From NCBI RefSeq assembly GCF_900142135.1, contig NZ_FQZU01000003.1, positions 1-64,000 on the forward strand: DNA of 64,000 nt. The letters run 5' to 3'. Below the pieces are notes generated by a model. It saw only the letters and a list, made by a program, of their open reading frames with translations. It searched no databases and was not told the origin of the DNA. Both the position numbers and the translations under genes were made by a program. Shown piece by piece: positions 1 through 8,956 of this stretch. The stretch comes from Desulfatibacillum alkenivorans DSM 16219. GTDB taxonomy: Bacteria > Desulfobacterota > Desulfobacteria > Desulfobacterales > Desulfatibacillaceae. Every line of letters starts with the position of its first letter. The stretch's first letter is position 1.

Positions 1-1
1 G

Positions 2-298
2 GCCAGCAGGGAAAGGCGTTTATATATTACGAGCTTGGGGTGTGACGCCAAGAAATTTGGGGAGGCCGTTCGCAATCATTGGGGCATAGAAAATTCGGTC
101 CATTGGGTCCTGGACATTGCATTCCGGGAGGATGAAAGCCGGATCAGGGCTGGGCACGCCCCTGAAAACTTGGCGGCGCTAAGACATATCGCCTTGAATT
201 TGCTGAAAAAAGACAAATCCTTTAAAGGAAGTATAAAAACCAAGAGGCTGAACGCGGCAATGGACGTTGAGTATTTACAAGAGGTTGTGTTTTCATAA
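2..298 (+). CDS. ISAs1-family transposase, C-terminal part (5' end outside window)
   Basis: The reading frame is open from the first bases of the window, so only the last 98 residues are seen. They carry the conserved end of ISAs1-family DDE transposases: a YITSL strand, then RNHWGIEN followed by HWVLD, and the FREDESRIR segment that holds the last acidic catalytic residue, ending in an ALRHIALNLLKK helix. The protein would cut and rejoin IS ends. The C-terminus looks intact. Whether the element is whole cannot be judged, because its left part is missing. GCGTTGGCCCTG at 340-351 could be part of the right terminal inverted repeat, but there is no left end to compare with. The family call is firm; activity is unknown. 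Confidence 0.85.
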   Translation, partial: ASRERRLYITSLGCDAKKFGEAVRNHWGIENSVHWVLDIAFREDESRIRAGHAPENLAALRHIALNLLKKDKSFKGSIKTKRLNAAMDVEYLQEVVFS

Positions 299-451
299 AA
301 TTCACTGAACACGAAACGCCACACGCGGATTCTTTACTTGCGTTGGCCCTGGAAGGCAGGACTATATTTTAGGCAAACGAATGTGCTATGCCTTTTGTGG
401 TGGAGAACGGCCCGCCGTGTGCTAGACATTACATCCAATCTGAGAGCATTC

Positions 452-1645
452 ATGAGTCAGCCTTCCGACTCCGGTTTTTCCGGAGACCAATTGTTTACCA
501 AACCTTTCGCCGTGCTGCTGGTTGTGTATTTCATGGTCATGAGCAATTTGGCGGTGTTTTTTAATTTTTTCAGCTATCTGGAACAGGTTGGGGTTTCCGC
601 GAAGACGGCCGGCTTGCTTTTGGGCGTTTTTCCTTTGGTTGCCTTGGCGGCGAGACCCATGCTGAGTTCGCGGGTGCATCCGGGAAACGCCCTGCCCTGG
701 TGCATATCGGGCGCCGTAGGCATGGCGGCGAGTCTGGCCGCGTACGCTTTTGTGCAGGATGTTTGGCTTTTGGCCGTGCTCAGGGGATTCCATGGCCTGG
801 CTTTTGTAATCGGGCTGACTGCTTTGATTTCCCTGACGGTCAGCGTGGTTCCTCCCTTGAAAAGCGGCCAGGCATTCGGGGCCATAACGGTGGCGAACCT
901 TTTTCCCTACGCCATAATGCCGCCCGCAGTGGAGTACGTCCTGGGAAACGGCGGGACCCAGGGCATGGTGTTTATGGGCGCCGGAATCGTCATGGCGGCG
1001 GCGCCGCCTTTTTTATGGCTCGTCAGCCGCATGGAAGCCTTTTCCGTCAAGGAGCGGCCCAAGGAGGAAGACGTCCTTTCAAGGCGGGAGTTTTTGGATA
1101 ATTTCAAGTCGCCGGTTATGCTTTTTTTACTGGCCATGTCCGGCGCGGCGTATTTGTGCTTCGCCATGGTTTTTTATTTCCTGAAGAGTTACGGCGGCGC
1201 CATCGGAATCCATCAGGTCGGGCGCTTTTTCACCCTCACCATCATTTTCATGATCGGAGTGCGGGTGGCGGCGTTTTCCCTTTTCGACCGCTGGAACAAG
1301 GCCAGGGTGTGCGGCGCAGGGCTTATTTATGTCGGATTGTGCTTTTACTTGCTGGGAACGGTTCGCAGCCCCTGGCTGTTTTTCGGAACCGGCGCTTTAC
1401 TGGGGCTGGGGTGGGGAATAACCATGCCGCTCATCGGCGCGCTTATATTCGACGCATCGCCGCCCAGGCTGCGGTCCTTCAATACCAACATGATGATCGA
1501 GATGATCGACGGAGGCTATTTTCTGGCCCCGACCCTGGGCGCAGCCATAGCGTCGTCTTTGGGATATCCGGCTATGTTGTATTTTGAGGCGGGAGTTGCC
1601 GTGTTGTTCGGGATTGGGGCTTTACGGCTGGCGAGAAAGATATAG
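452..1645 (+). CDS. MFS transporter
   Basis: Major facilitator superfamily permease of 397 residues with about 12 hydrophobic segments and a charged central loop near residue 200 (rich in K, E and R). It should move a small solute across the inner membrane by proton or ion coupling; the substrate cannot be told from sequence. The frame is open from 338, but the first 38 residues of that longer form are not membrane-like and run into possible IS-end sequence. I therefore prefer ATG 452 (MSQPSDSG), giving the usual MFS length. No strong ribosome site is visible; TGAGAG lies just upstream. The gene follows an IS remnant, so its promoter may have been changed by the insertion. The family is clear; the role is not. 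Confidence 0.8.
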   Translation: MSQPSDSGFSGDQLFTKPFAVLLVVYFMVMSNLAVFFNFFSYLEQVGVSAKTAGLLLGVFPLVALAARPMLSSRVHPGNALPWCISGAVGMAASLAAYAFVQDVWLLAVLRGFHGLAFVIGLTALISLTVSVVPPLKSGQAFGAITVANLFPYAIMPPAVEYVLGNGGTQGMVFMGAGIVMAAAPPFLWLVSRMEAFSVKERPKEEDVLSRREFLDNFKSPVMLFLLAMSGAAYLCFAMVFYFLKSYGGAIGIHQVGRFFTLTIIFMIGVRVAAFSLFDRWNKARVCGAGLIYVGLCFYLLGTVRSPWLFFGTGALLGLGWGITMPLIGALIFDASPPRLRSFNTNMMIEMIDGGYFLAPTLGAAIASSLGYPAMLYFEAGVAVLFGIGALRLARKI

Positions 1646-1720
1646 GGAGGCTGCGCCGAGCCGTTTAACCGCCCGGCCGCAACCGTCCCTATCCCCCGCG
1701 CCAGGGGGGCGTCTTTTCAG

Positions 1721-2014
1721 TTAGATGGAATCCACCTCTTCGTACACCGTGATTTCAGGCTGGCCGGCGGCGAAGGTCATGGCTTTTTCCATGAAGGCCT
1801 TGAAGTGCGGCGTGGAGCTGTGAACGCCCAGGGCTTCCTTGTCTTTATATTTTTCAATGATAACAAAGGTATTGGGATCTTTTTTGTTGATGTTAAGGCT
1901 GTAGGCCAGGGCGCCTTCTTCGGTTGCGACGCCTTTTATAAGTTCCTTGACGCCTGCCAGGGCTTCGTCTCTTTTGGCTTCCTGGACCGGAATTTTTGCG
2001 ATTACTGCGATCAT
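1721..2014 (-). CDS. Putative quinol monooxygenase (ABM domain)
   Basis: A 97-residue single-domain protein of the antibiotic biosynthesis monooxygenase (ABM, YgiN-like) dimeric alpha-beta barrel family. It starts with MIAVIAKIPV, has the EEGALAYSLN strand and the FVIIEKYKDKEAL core, then the HSSTPHFKAF helix typical of the family. Members are cofactor-free oxygenases or quinone- or heme-handling proteins. In an anaerobe a role in quinone or redox stress handling is more likely than antibiotic synthesis, but that is inference. The ATG at 2014 is chosen because AAGGAG sits at the right distance before it; an upstream extension to 2077 has no ribosome site. The gene stands alone on the minus strand. 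Confidence 0.8.
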   Translation of the reverse strand: MIAVIAKIPVQEAKRDEALAGVKELIKGVATEEGALAYSLNINKKDPNTFVIIEKYKDKEALGVHSSTPHFKAFMEKAMTFAAGQPEITVYEEVDSI

Positions 2015-2243
2015 GGCTTTCTCCTTGATGTGAAAGTTAAAATGACGCGGGGCGGAATCCTCGCCTTCCATATTCACACAATCGGGCTAAAAAGGACAAT
2101 AATAAAATAGAGCGCTCGTCATATTAATTCGGTGGCCGATGTTTGAATCTTTCTGCTATTTTAATATAATAATTTAAAAATATTACCATATATGCCATTT
2201 GATAAAATGGTCTTCGTGATCAGGCAATGCTCTTTAACGAAGG

Positions 2244-2348
2244 GGGCAGGGTCTCCCTGCCCAAGGCGGGCATGACCGCCTTAATTCCGGGCCGGAAGCA
2301 TGTTTTCATAGCGCGTGGCCGCGCTATGAGGGCAGGGAAACCCTGCCC
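2244..2348. repeat. Cluster of four hairpins, REP-like element
   Basis: Four perfect inverted repeats follow each other in 105 bases: GGGCAGGG/CCCTGCCC (2244-2262, loop TCT), AAGGCGG/CCGCCTT (2263-2282), ATAGCGCG/CGCGCTAT (2308-2327) and again GGGCAGGG/CCCTGCCC (2330-2348, loop AAA). The outer two have identical arms and can also pair with each other. The set lies 114 bases upstream of a RAYT-type transposase remnant, which is the arrangement of REP/BIME elements mobilised by such enzymes. A 71-codon open frame (2227-2442) through it looks like a by-product of the repeat, not a gene. The remainder of 2015-2461 is AT-rich and shows nothing else. Confidence 0.65.
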
Positions 2349-2461
2349 CTACGAGGCGGCAACTGAGGTGTTGACGTTTTTAGGCAGCCAATCCAGCCTT
2401 ATTCATGGCAAGTGCATCTTTTCCAATCAGCCAACCCATTAATCCATGACGGAGACGCGAC

Positions 2462-3037
2462 ATGGATTATAATCCCGACATCCACCATCGTTGATCCATC
2501 CGGTTAAAATCTTATGATTACTCGGGGACGGGAACTGTTTTTGTCACCATTTGCCTTCAAGGGCGAAAATGCCTTTTGGGAAACATTACGGACGGAAAAA
2601 TGATTTTAAACGACGCGGGAAAGATAACGGAATATTGGTGGCGCCGGATTCCCGAACATTATCCCGGGGTCCAACTGGATGCATTCGCGGTGATGCCCAA
2701 CCATTTGCACGGAATTTTCCATGCTGGCCACTCCGGCGAGCAAAGAGAACCTGGGTCGCAGCAGAGATTAGACTTTCAAAAGGTCTCAAAATTGGGAAGG
2801 ATAATCGCCTATTTCAAATATCAATCCACCAAGCAAATCAACTCATTTGGGAACGCTCCTGGACAAAAGGTGTGGCAGCGTAATTTTTATGAGAACGTGG
2901 TTCGAGACGAAAAGTCATTGAACGCCATTCGGGAATATATTGCGAAAAATCCCCGTCAATGGGAGTTTGACAAAGAGAATCCCATGAGAACATGGCGGAG
3001 CGCCCCAGGCCAAAACGCCGCGCCTTCAGAGCCTTAG
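2462..3037 (+). pseudogene. REP-associated tyrosine transposase (RAYT), interrupted by a stop codon
   Basis: The frame from ATG 2462 reads MDYNPDIHHR, meets TGA at 2492-2494, and goes on in the same frame with SIRLKSYDYSGTG and FVTICLQGRK. This is the normal N-terminus of a Y1 (HUH) RAYT transposase. Downstream are the metal-binding motif MPNHLHGI (HUH-type) and the C-terminal block VWQRNFYENVVRDEKSLN with its candidate catalytic Tyr, then YIAKNP. Apart from the TGA, where family members tend to have a second Arg (one change from CGA), the protein is full length at about 190 codons. Reinitiation at TTG 2576 would lose the first strand of the fold, so it is probably inactive. The hairpin cluster upstream would be its cognate repeat. 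Confidence 0.75.
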
Positions 3038-3181
3038 CAAGTTTAATTTGGAGCCCAAAACAGAGTTGCCTCGCGTCCTCTTTTCTGAACGCCGGAAATA
3101 ACTATTGCCTGAATTCGACCTCCCGGGTATGACTCTCGAGGATAACGCCTGGAGATTGGAGTTTTCCGGCAAAGGAGGTTT

Positions 3182-4066
3182 ATGACACGGCAGCAGCAGG
3201 CATATGCATACGCCATTGGAGCGGTTTTGATCTGGTCCACGGTGGCGTCGGCGTTTAAAATATCCCTCAGGCATTTAAGCCCGATCCAGCTTCTGCTGTG
3301 GGCGGACATTTTTTCGATCATCTGCCTGTTTTCCGTTCTGCTGGTTCAGAAGAAGCTGCCGATGCTGAAAACCCTGCCCCGCCCCGCGCTTAAGCGCGGC
3401 CTGGCCCTGGGCGTGTTGAACCCCTTCCTATATTACGTGATTTTGTTTGCGGCCTATGACCTGTTGCCCGCCCAGGAGGCCCAGCCTCTCAACTATACCT
3501 GGGCCATCACCCTCACCGTGCTTTCCTGGCCCTTGCTGGGCCAGAGGCTCGGGGTCCGGGAAGCCGTCGCCATCGCGGTCAGCTACCTGGGAGTCGTACT
3601 GATATCCACCCATGGAAACCCTTTGGCCCTTTCCTTTTCCAGCGGACCGGGCGTGGCTCTGGCCTTGGGCAGCACCATTATCTGGGCTTTGTTCTGGATT
3701 TTCAACGCCAAGGACGAGACCGATCCGGTCATCAGCCTGTTTCTGAATTTTTCCGCCGGATTTCCTTTTATATTGATCGCCTGCGTCCTGTTTTCATCCC
3801 CCTGGCCGGGCGCCTGGCAGGGGCTTGCCGGAGCGGCCTATGTGGGCGTGTTTGAAATGGGAATCACCTTTGTTTTCTGGTTGAAAGCCTTGCGCCTGAC
3901 TTCCAGCGCGGCCAAGGTGTCCACTTTGATATTTTTTTCGCCTTTTTTGTCCCTGGTTTTCATCCATTTTCTCGTGGGGGAGGAGATTTTGCTCTCCACC
4001 ATCGTCGGCCTGGGATTCATAATAGCAGGCAATGCTCTCCAACAGACCGGCAAAGGCGCCGATTAA
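3182..4066 (+). CDS. EamA/DMT-family transporter
   Basis: A 294-residue inner-membrane protein with ten predicted hydrophobic segments in two homologous EamA halves; the first begins near residue 8 (YAIGAVLIWSTVASAFK) and the second near residue 155. Drug/metabolite transporter family members export amino acids, amines or other metabolites, or act as generic permeases. The substrate cannot be read from sequence. The ATG at 3182 is preceded by a strong AAAGGAGG ribosome site, which fixes the start. The gene is free-standing: the RAYT remnant lies upstream and the liv operon is 178 bases downstream. Confidence 0.87.
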   Translation: MTRQQQAYAYAIGAVLIWSTVASAFKISLRHLSPIQLLLWADIFSIICLFSVLLVQKKLPMLKTLPRPALKRGLALGVLNPFLYYVILFAAYDLLPAQEAQPLNYTWAITLTVLSWPLLGQRLGVREAVAIAVSYLGVVLISTHGNPLALSFSSGPGVALALGSTIIWALFWIFNAKDETDPVISLFLNFSAGFPFILIACVLFSSPWPGAWQGLAGAAYVGVFEMGITFVFWLKALRLTSSAAKVSTLIFFSPFLSLVFIHFLVGEEILLSTIVGLGFIIAGNALQQTGKGAD

Positions 4067-4149
4067 TTTCCGATTCTACTATTTCTCTATTGTGCAATTG
4101 ACCGATTTATATTGGTTTTTACGTATTTCTCAGGGCGTTCAAAATCAGG

Positions 4150-4179
4150 TTGACGCATTGCGTTCTGTGAGGGTATCGT
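4150..4179 (+). promoter_or_regulatory. Possible sigma-70 promoter of the liv-putA operon
   Basis: TTGACG (4150-4155) and TATCGT (4174-4179), 18 bases apart, lie 65 bases before livK. The -35 matches five of six consensus bases and the -10 four of six. The region has no other convincing promoter, but this is a weak match found by eye. Confidence 0.3.
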
Positions 4180-4244
4180 TAGGCTTTTAAGGGCGCACGC
4201 CCAAACCCCAAAAAACACCCCTCTATTTTGGAAAGGAGATAGCA

Positions 4245-5363
4245 ATGAAAAAAATTCTGTTTCTGATCGCGGCGCTGAGCATGATCGCAGCCGGGACGGC
4301 CTTGGCGGCCGACACCGTCAAAATCGGCCTGACGGCTCCCATTACCGGTTCCTGGGCCGCAGAAGGCCAGGACATGAAGCAGATTTGTGAACTGTTGGCC
4401 GATCAGGTGAACGCCGATGGCGGCCTGTTGGGCAAAGAGGTCGAAGTGGTTGTGGCTGATGACGGCGGCAACGAGCAGACCGCAGCCCTGGCGGCCCAGC
4501 GTCTGGCGACCAAAGGCATTGTCGCCGTTGTGGGCACCTACGGCTCCTCCGTGACCGAGGCTTCCCAGGGCATCTACAACGCCGCCAAGATCCCCCAAAT
4601 CGCCAATGGATCCACGGCTGTCCGCCTGACCGAAAAAGGCCTGAAGTACTTTTTCCGCACCAGCCCCCGCGATGACGAGCAGGGCCGGGTGGCCGCCAAG
4701 ACCCTCATGGGCATGGGCTACAAAAAGATCGCCATCCTCCATGACAACACCACTTACGCCAAAGGCCTGGCCGAAGAAACCAAGGCTCTGCTGGACAAAG
4801 AGCCCGTGGAACTGGTTTTCTTTGACGCTCTGACCCCCGGCGAGCAGGATTACACCACCATCCTCACCACCCTGAAGACCAAGGATGCGGAAGTGGTTTT
4901 CTTCACCGGCTACTATCCGGAAGCGGGCCTCATGCTGCGCCAGAAAAAAGAGATGGGCTTTGACGTTCCCTTTGTGGGCGGCGACGCCACCAACAACCCC
5001 GACCTGGTGAAGATCGCCGGCAAAGACGCAGCCGAAGGCTTCTACTTTATTTCTCCTCCGGTTCCCCAGGATTTGCCCTCCAAGGAGGCCAAAGACTTCC
5101 TGGCCGCTTACACCAAGAAATACGGCGCCGCTCCCGGATCCATCTGGGCGGTTCTCTCCGGCGACGGGTTCCGGGTTATGGTGGAAGCCATCAAGCAGAC
5201 CAAGTCCACCGATCCCGACAAGATCGCCGATTACCTGCACACTGGTATGAAGGACTTCCCCGGACTGACCGGCTCCATCTCCTTTGACGGCAAAGGCGAC
5301 CGCGTCGGCGACGTATACCGGGTTTACAAAGTAGATGCAGAGGGTGGGTTCATCCTTCAGTAA
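4245..5363 (+). CDS. livK: Branched-chain-type amino-acid ABC transporter, periplasmic binding protein
   Basis: A 372-residue type I periplasmic binding protein of the Leu/Ile/Val family (Peripla_BP_6). A signal peptide of about 21 residues (KK, hydrophobic core, cleavage after ALAA) precedes DTVKIGLTAPITGSWA. The VAVVGTYGSSVTEA region and YFFRTSPRDDEQG are typical ligand-pocket elements. It captures the substrate in the periplasm and delivers it to the LivHM permease encoded downstream. AAAGGAG before the ATG is a good ribosome site. The location just ahead of livHMGF and a proline-oxidising putA suggests that proline, or a mix of neutral amino acids, is the ligand. That ligand is inferred from context only. 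Confidence 0.92.
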   Translation: MKKILFLIAALSMIAAGTALAADTVKIGLTAPITGSWAAEGQDMKQICELLADQVNADGGLLGKEVEVVVADDGGNEQTAALAAQRLATKGIVAVVGTYGSSVTEASQGIYNAAKIPQIANGSTAVRLTEKGLKYFFRTSPRDDEQGRVAAKTLMGMGYKKIAILHDNTTYAKGLAEETKALLDKEPVELVFFDALTPGEQDYTTILTTLKTKDAEVVFFTGYYPEAGLMLRQKKEMGFDVPFVGGDATNNPDLVKIAGKDAAEGFYFISPPVPQDLPSKEAKDFLAAYTKKYGAAPGSIWAVLSGDGFRVMVEAIKQTKSTDPDKIADYLHTGMKDFPGLTGSISFDGKGDRVGDVYRVYKVDAEGGFILQ

Positions 5364-5483
5364 TTAACACGGATTGCGCATTGATCGCACCGTATGCGGA
5401 GGGGGCGGCAGGGGCTCAAGGCCTTTGCCGCCCGTTCCCCTTTTTGGGGCCTTCGTAAAAATTCCTGCAAGGGGAACGGACTC

Positions 5484-6389
5484 ATGGAACAATTTTTCCA
5501 GCAATTGACAAACGGGCTGGCCATCGGAGGCATATACGCCCTTATCGCTTTGGGCTACACCCTGGTTTACGGGGTATTAAAACTCATCAATTTCGCCCAC
5601 GGCGATTTATTCACCATCGGGGCTTTTCTGGGCCTCTCTCTTCTTACGGCTTTTTCCCTGACCGACAAACTGGGCTTTGCCATGGGCGTGGGCGCCCTGG
5701 TGCTCATGGTCGTGTGCCTGGTGGGCATCATCGGCATATTGTTGGATCAGGCGGCGTACAAGCCCTTGCGCACGTCCCCGCGGCTGTCCGCCGTGGTTTC
5801 GGCCCTGGGCATGTCCATTGTCTTTTCCAACGCCATCATGCTGGTTTTCGGCCCCAACCCCGAGGTCTATCCCCACGGAATCCTGCCCTCCAGCGCGCTG
5901 AACATTTTCGGCCTGCCCTTTCCGGTCAAGCGCCTTATGCTTCTCCTGACTTCGCTGGTGCTCATGGCGGCCCTGTATTTTTTCATCCAAAAGACCACCA
6001 TCGGCGCGGCCATCCGCGCGGCGGCCATTGACCAGGACGCGGCCCGGCTCATGGGCATCAACGTGAATCGCGTGATCATGCTGATTTTTTTTATCGGCCC
6101 GGCTTTGGGCGGGGCCGCCGGAGTCATGGTGGGGCTCTATTACGGGCAGATCAAGTGGACCATGGGCTGGCTCTACGGGCTCAAGGCTTTTACGGCGGCC
6201 ATTCTGGGAGGCATCGGCAACATCCCGGGCGCCATGGTGGGCGGACTTTTGCTGGGAGTCATCGAATCCCTGGGTTCGGCCTACATCTCCATGGCCTGGA
6301 AAGACGCCATCACCTTCGTGGTGCTCATTTTAATCCTGATTGTCCGTCCCACGGGCCTGTTGGGGGAAAGGGTGGCAGAGAAGATATGA
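5484..6389 (+). CDS. livH: Branched-chain-type amino-acid ABC transporter permease LivH
   Basis: A 301-residue inner-membrane permease with the LivH opening GLAIGGIYALIALGYTLVYG and the INFAHGDLF motif near residue 37, both diagnostic. About eight hydrophobic helices follow, with the coupling-loop segment GAAIRAAAIDQDAARLMGI near residues 175-195. It forms the channel with LivM. The frame is open from 5394, but that extension is hydrophilic and the ATG at 5484 follows AAGGGGAA. The stop overlaps livM by four bases (ATGA), so the two are translationally coupled. Confidence 0.92.
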   Translation: MEQFFQQLTNGLAIGGIYALIALGYTLVYGVLKLINFAHGDLFTIGAFLGLSLLTAFSLTDKLGFAMGVGALVLMVVCLVGIIGILLDQAAYKPLRTSPRLSAVVSALGMSIVFSNAIMLVFGPNPEVYPHGILPSSALNIFGLPFPVKRLMLLLTSLVLMAALYFFIQKTTIGAAIRAAAIDQDAARLMGINVNRVIMLIFFIGPALGGAAGVMVGLYYGQIKWTMGWLYGLKAFTAAILGGIGNIPGAMVGGLLLGVIESLGSAYISMAWKDAITFVVLILILIVRPTGLLGERVAEKI

Positions 6390-7450
6390 ACGACGCTCCC
6401 CGTTTTTCCAAAAGGCAGATCATATATGCGGCGGCGGCGGCGCTATGGATTATTTCGCCCTTGTTTCTGGACAATTATCAGACGGACGTCCTGAACAATG
6501 TGGGCCTGTACGCCATTCTGGCCTTGTCCCTGAACGTCATCCTGGGCTACGGCGGCATGTTCCACATGGGGCATGCGGCCTTTTACGCCATCGGGGCGTA
6601 CACCACGGCCATCTTGTCCACCCAGTTCGGCGTCCCCACAATGTGGACCATGCCTTTGGCGGGCATCCTGGCGGGAGGGTTCGCCCTCATCGTGGCCCGC
6701 CCCATCATCCATTTGCGGGGCGACTATTTGTTGATCGTGACTATTGGCATGGTGGAAATCGTGCGCATTGCCATTATTAATGACGCGGTTTCCAGCGCCG
6801 CCAAACTCCTCAACAAGGGCTTTATGCTCATAGGCATCCAGGATTGGGCCTGGTGTAAGAAAATCGCCATGGCATCAACCGGCGGCCCAAACGGCATCTT
6901 TGGAGTGCCGGCGCCCTCGGTTTTCGGTTTTGAGATTAACGGCATTGTAAACACCACCCACTACTTTTTCTTGATCACCGCGTTCCTGGCGGCGACCATC
7001 GTGCTGTTTTTCCTGCTGGAGCGGTCCCGCTACGGCCGGGCCCTGCGCTACCTGTGCTCGGACGAGATCGCCGCCGAAGGCAGCGGCGTGAACACCTCGG
7101 GCTATAAGCTGAGCGCCTTTGTCATCGGCGCTTTCTGGGCCGGCATGGCCGGAACCTTGTTCGCGGGCAAGATCACTTTCATCTCTCCCAGCACCTTCAC
7201 CTTTTGGGAGTCGGTGGTCATGTTCATGATCGTCATCCTGGGCGGCTCCGGCTACATACCCGGCGTGTTGTTGGGCGCCTTGCTTATTGTGGGCTTGCCG
7301 GAAATGTTTCAGGAGCTTCAGCAATACCGCATGCTGATTTTTGGAATTGTGCTTGTGATTATGATGGTTTTCAGGCCCCAGGGCATTATGCCGCCCAAAC
7401 CGCCCAAGTATCCCATACACAAAGTGGAAGAAAAGGAGGTGACGCTATGA
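6386..7450 (+). CDS. livM: Branched-chain-type amino-acid ABC transporter permease LivM
   Basis: A 354-residue LivM-type permease with [20 protein letters not shown] near residue 45, the hallmark of the family, and several further membrane helices. An insert around residues 140-190 ([11 protein letters not shown] to [11 protein letters not shown]) precedes the substrate-channel part, as in other LivM proteins. The start at 6386 overlaps the livH stop as ATGA and the end overlaps livG as ATGA. The pair LivH-LivM forms the membrane channel; ATP is supplied by LivG and LivF. Confidence 0.92.
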   Translation: MNDAPRFSKRQIIYAAAAALWIISPLFLDNYQTDVLNNVGLYAILALSLNVILGYGGMFHMGHAAFYAIGAYTTAILSTQFGVPTMWTMPLAGILAGGFALIVARPIIHLRGDYLLIVTIGMVEIVRIAIINDAVSSAAKLLNKGFMLIGIQDWAWCKKIAMASTGGPNGIFGVPAPSVFGFEINGIVNTTHYFFLITAFLAATIVLFFLLERSRYGRALRYLCSDEIAAEGSGVNTSGYKLSAFVIGAFWAGMAGTLFAGKITFISPSTFTFWESVVMFMIVILGGSGYIPGVLLGALLIVGLPEMFQELQQYRMLIFGIVLVIMMVFRPQGIMPPKPPKYPIHKVEEKEVTL

Positions 7451-8217
7451 GCCTCCTGAAACTGGACGGAGTCGTAAAGACGTTCGGCGGCCTGACCGCC
7501 GTGGACGAGGTTTCCTTTGACGTGCCCCATGGCTCCATTTTTGGGCTTATCGGCCCCAACGGCGCGGGCAAGACCACGGTGTTCAACCTCATCACCGGCA
7601 ATTACAAGCCGGACCGGGGCGCCGTTATTTTTAACGGCGAAAACATCACGGGCAAGATCACCCACAAAATCGTGGAAAAGGGCATCGCCAGGACCTTTCA
7701 GACCATCCGGCTGTTCCAGGAGATGTCCGTCCTGGAAAATGTGCTGGCGGGATGCCATTGCCGCATGACTTCCGGCCCCATCTCCGCCATGTTCCGGCTG
7801 CCCAAAGCCCGCCGGGAGGAAAGAAAGACCCTGGGCAAGGCCCTGGCCGAGCTTCGATTCACCGGCCTGGAAGCCCAGGCGGAGAATCTGGCCAAGAACC
7901 TTTCCTACGGCAATCAGCGGCTTTTGGAGATTGCAAGGGCGCTGGCCACCAATCCGCAATTGATCATTTTGGACGAGCCCGCGGGCGGCATGAACGAGCA
8001 GGAAACCGCGGCTTTGGTGGAATTGATTTTTCAGATTCAAAAGCGGGGCGTCACCGTGCTATTGATCGAGCACGACATGAGCTTGGTCATGAAAGCCTGC
8101 GAGTATCTCGTGGTGATCGAATACGGCAAGAAAATCGCCGAAGGAACCCCGGACGTGGTGAAAAACGATCCCCAGGTTATCGAAGCCTATCTGGGCAGCG
8201 ATGAAGATGATTTTTAG
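7447..8217 (+). CDS. livG: Branched-chain-type amino-acid ABC transporter ATPase LivG
   Basis: A 256-residue ABC ATPase. Walker [10 protein letters not shown] is at residues 36-44, the signature region is [15 protein letters not shown], and Walker B is [12 protein letters not shown] followed by the LLIEHDM switch His. LSYGNQR in place of LSGGQQR and the AGGMN after Walker B are normal for LivG. It powers import together with LivF. The ATG overlaps the livM stop by four bases; livF starts nine bases after this stop. Confidence 0.93.
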   Translation: MSLLKLDGVVKTFGGLTAVDEVSFDVPHGSIFGLIGPNGAGKTTVFNLITGNYKPDRGAVIFNGENITGKITHKIVEKGIARTFQTIRLFQEMSVLENVLAGCHCRMTSGPISAMFRLPKARREERKTLGKALAELRFTGLEAQAENLAKNLSYGNQRLLEIARALATNPQLIILDEPAGGMNEQETAALVELIFQIQKRGVTVLLIEHDMSLVMKACEYLVVIEYGKKIAEGTPDVVKNDPQVIEAYLGSDEDDF

Positions 8218-8226
8218 GGAGCGCCC

Positions 8227-8940
8227 ATGCTTTTAGATATAAAAAATCTGCACGTTAAATACGGCAATGTGGAGGCCCTGCACGGCATCGACATCGAGGT
8301 TGATGAAGGGGAGATCGTCACCCTGTTGGGCGCCAACGGCGCGGGAAAAACCACTACCCTGAACGCCATCTCCGGCCTGGTCAACGTGACCCAAGGGGAG
8401 ATTGTGTTCAGAGGCGAGGCCCTGCACAAACTTCCGGCCCATAAGGTGGTGACCCGCAAAATCACCCAATCGCCCGAAGGCCGCCGGGTTTTCGGCGTAT
8501 TGACAGTCCAGGAAAACCTGAATTTAGGAGCCTTTACGTCCAAGAATAAGGAGAGGGTTGCAAAAAGCCTGGAATGGATCTATGAGCTTTTTCCTCGTCT
8601 GGCGGAGCGCAGGGCCCAGTTGGCCGGGACCCTGTCCGGAGGCGAACAGCAAATGCTGGCGATCGGCAGGGCTCTCATGTCCAACCCCAAGCTCTTGCTT
8701 TTGGACGAGCCCAGCCTGGGCCTTGCGCCAGTGCTGGTGAACCAGATTTTTAAGACGGTTCGACAAATCAATCAGGCCGGCGTTACGGTCATGCTGGTGG
8801 AGCAGAACGCCCGCATGGCGCTTAAGCTGGCCCATCGGGGGTACGTGATGGAGGTGGGGAAAATAGTCATGGCCGATTCGGCCCAAGCGTTGTTGAAAAA
8901 CCCCGACGTGCTCCAAGCCTATCTGGGAGGAGCTGAATGA
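8227..8940 (+). CDS. livF: Branched-chain-type amino-acid ABC transporter ATPase LivF
   Basis: A 237-residue ABC ATPase with Walker A GANGAGKTT (residues 35-43), the LivF marker SPEGRRVFGVLTVQENL, signature LSGGEQQMLAIGRAL, Walker B LLLLDEPSLGLAP and switch VEQNAR. It is the second nucleotide-binding subunit of the transporter. TAGGGAG lies before the ATG. putA starts 16 bases after its stop, so both are expected on one transcript. Confidence 0.93.
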   Translation: MLLDIKNLHVKYGNVEALHGIDIEVDEGEIVTLLGANGAGKTTTLNAISGLVNVTQGEIVFRGEALHKLPAHKVVTRKITQSPEGRRVFGVLTVQENLNLGAFTSKNKERVAKSLEWIYELFPRLAERRAQLAGTLSGGEQQMLAIGRALMSNPKLLLLDEPSLGLAPVLVNQIFKTVRQINQAGVTVMLVEQNARMALKLAHRGYVMEVGKIVMADSAQALLKNPDVLQAYLGGAE

Positions 8941-8956
8941 TCTGAAAGGAGTAAAA

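Noticed and set aside
2227-2442. 71-codon open frame over the hairpin cluster
   Set aside because: It translates the inverted repeats and has no ribosome site or protein-like pattern.
2492-2494. TGA read as selenocysteine in the RAYT gene
   Set aside because: The position is Arg in the relatives I recall, and no hairpin of the SECIS type directly follows.
4179-5240. 353-codon open frame on the minus strand opposite livK
   Set aside because: It is Gly/His-rich shadow coding opposite a well-supported livK frame; many such long antisense frames occur in this GC-rich window.
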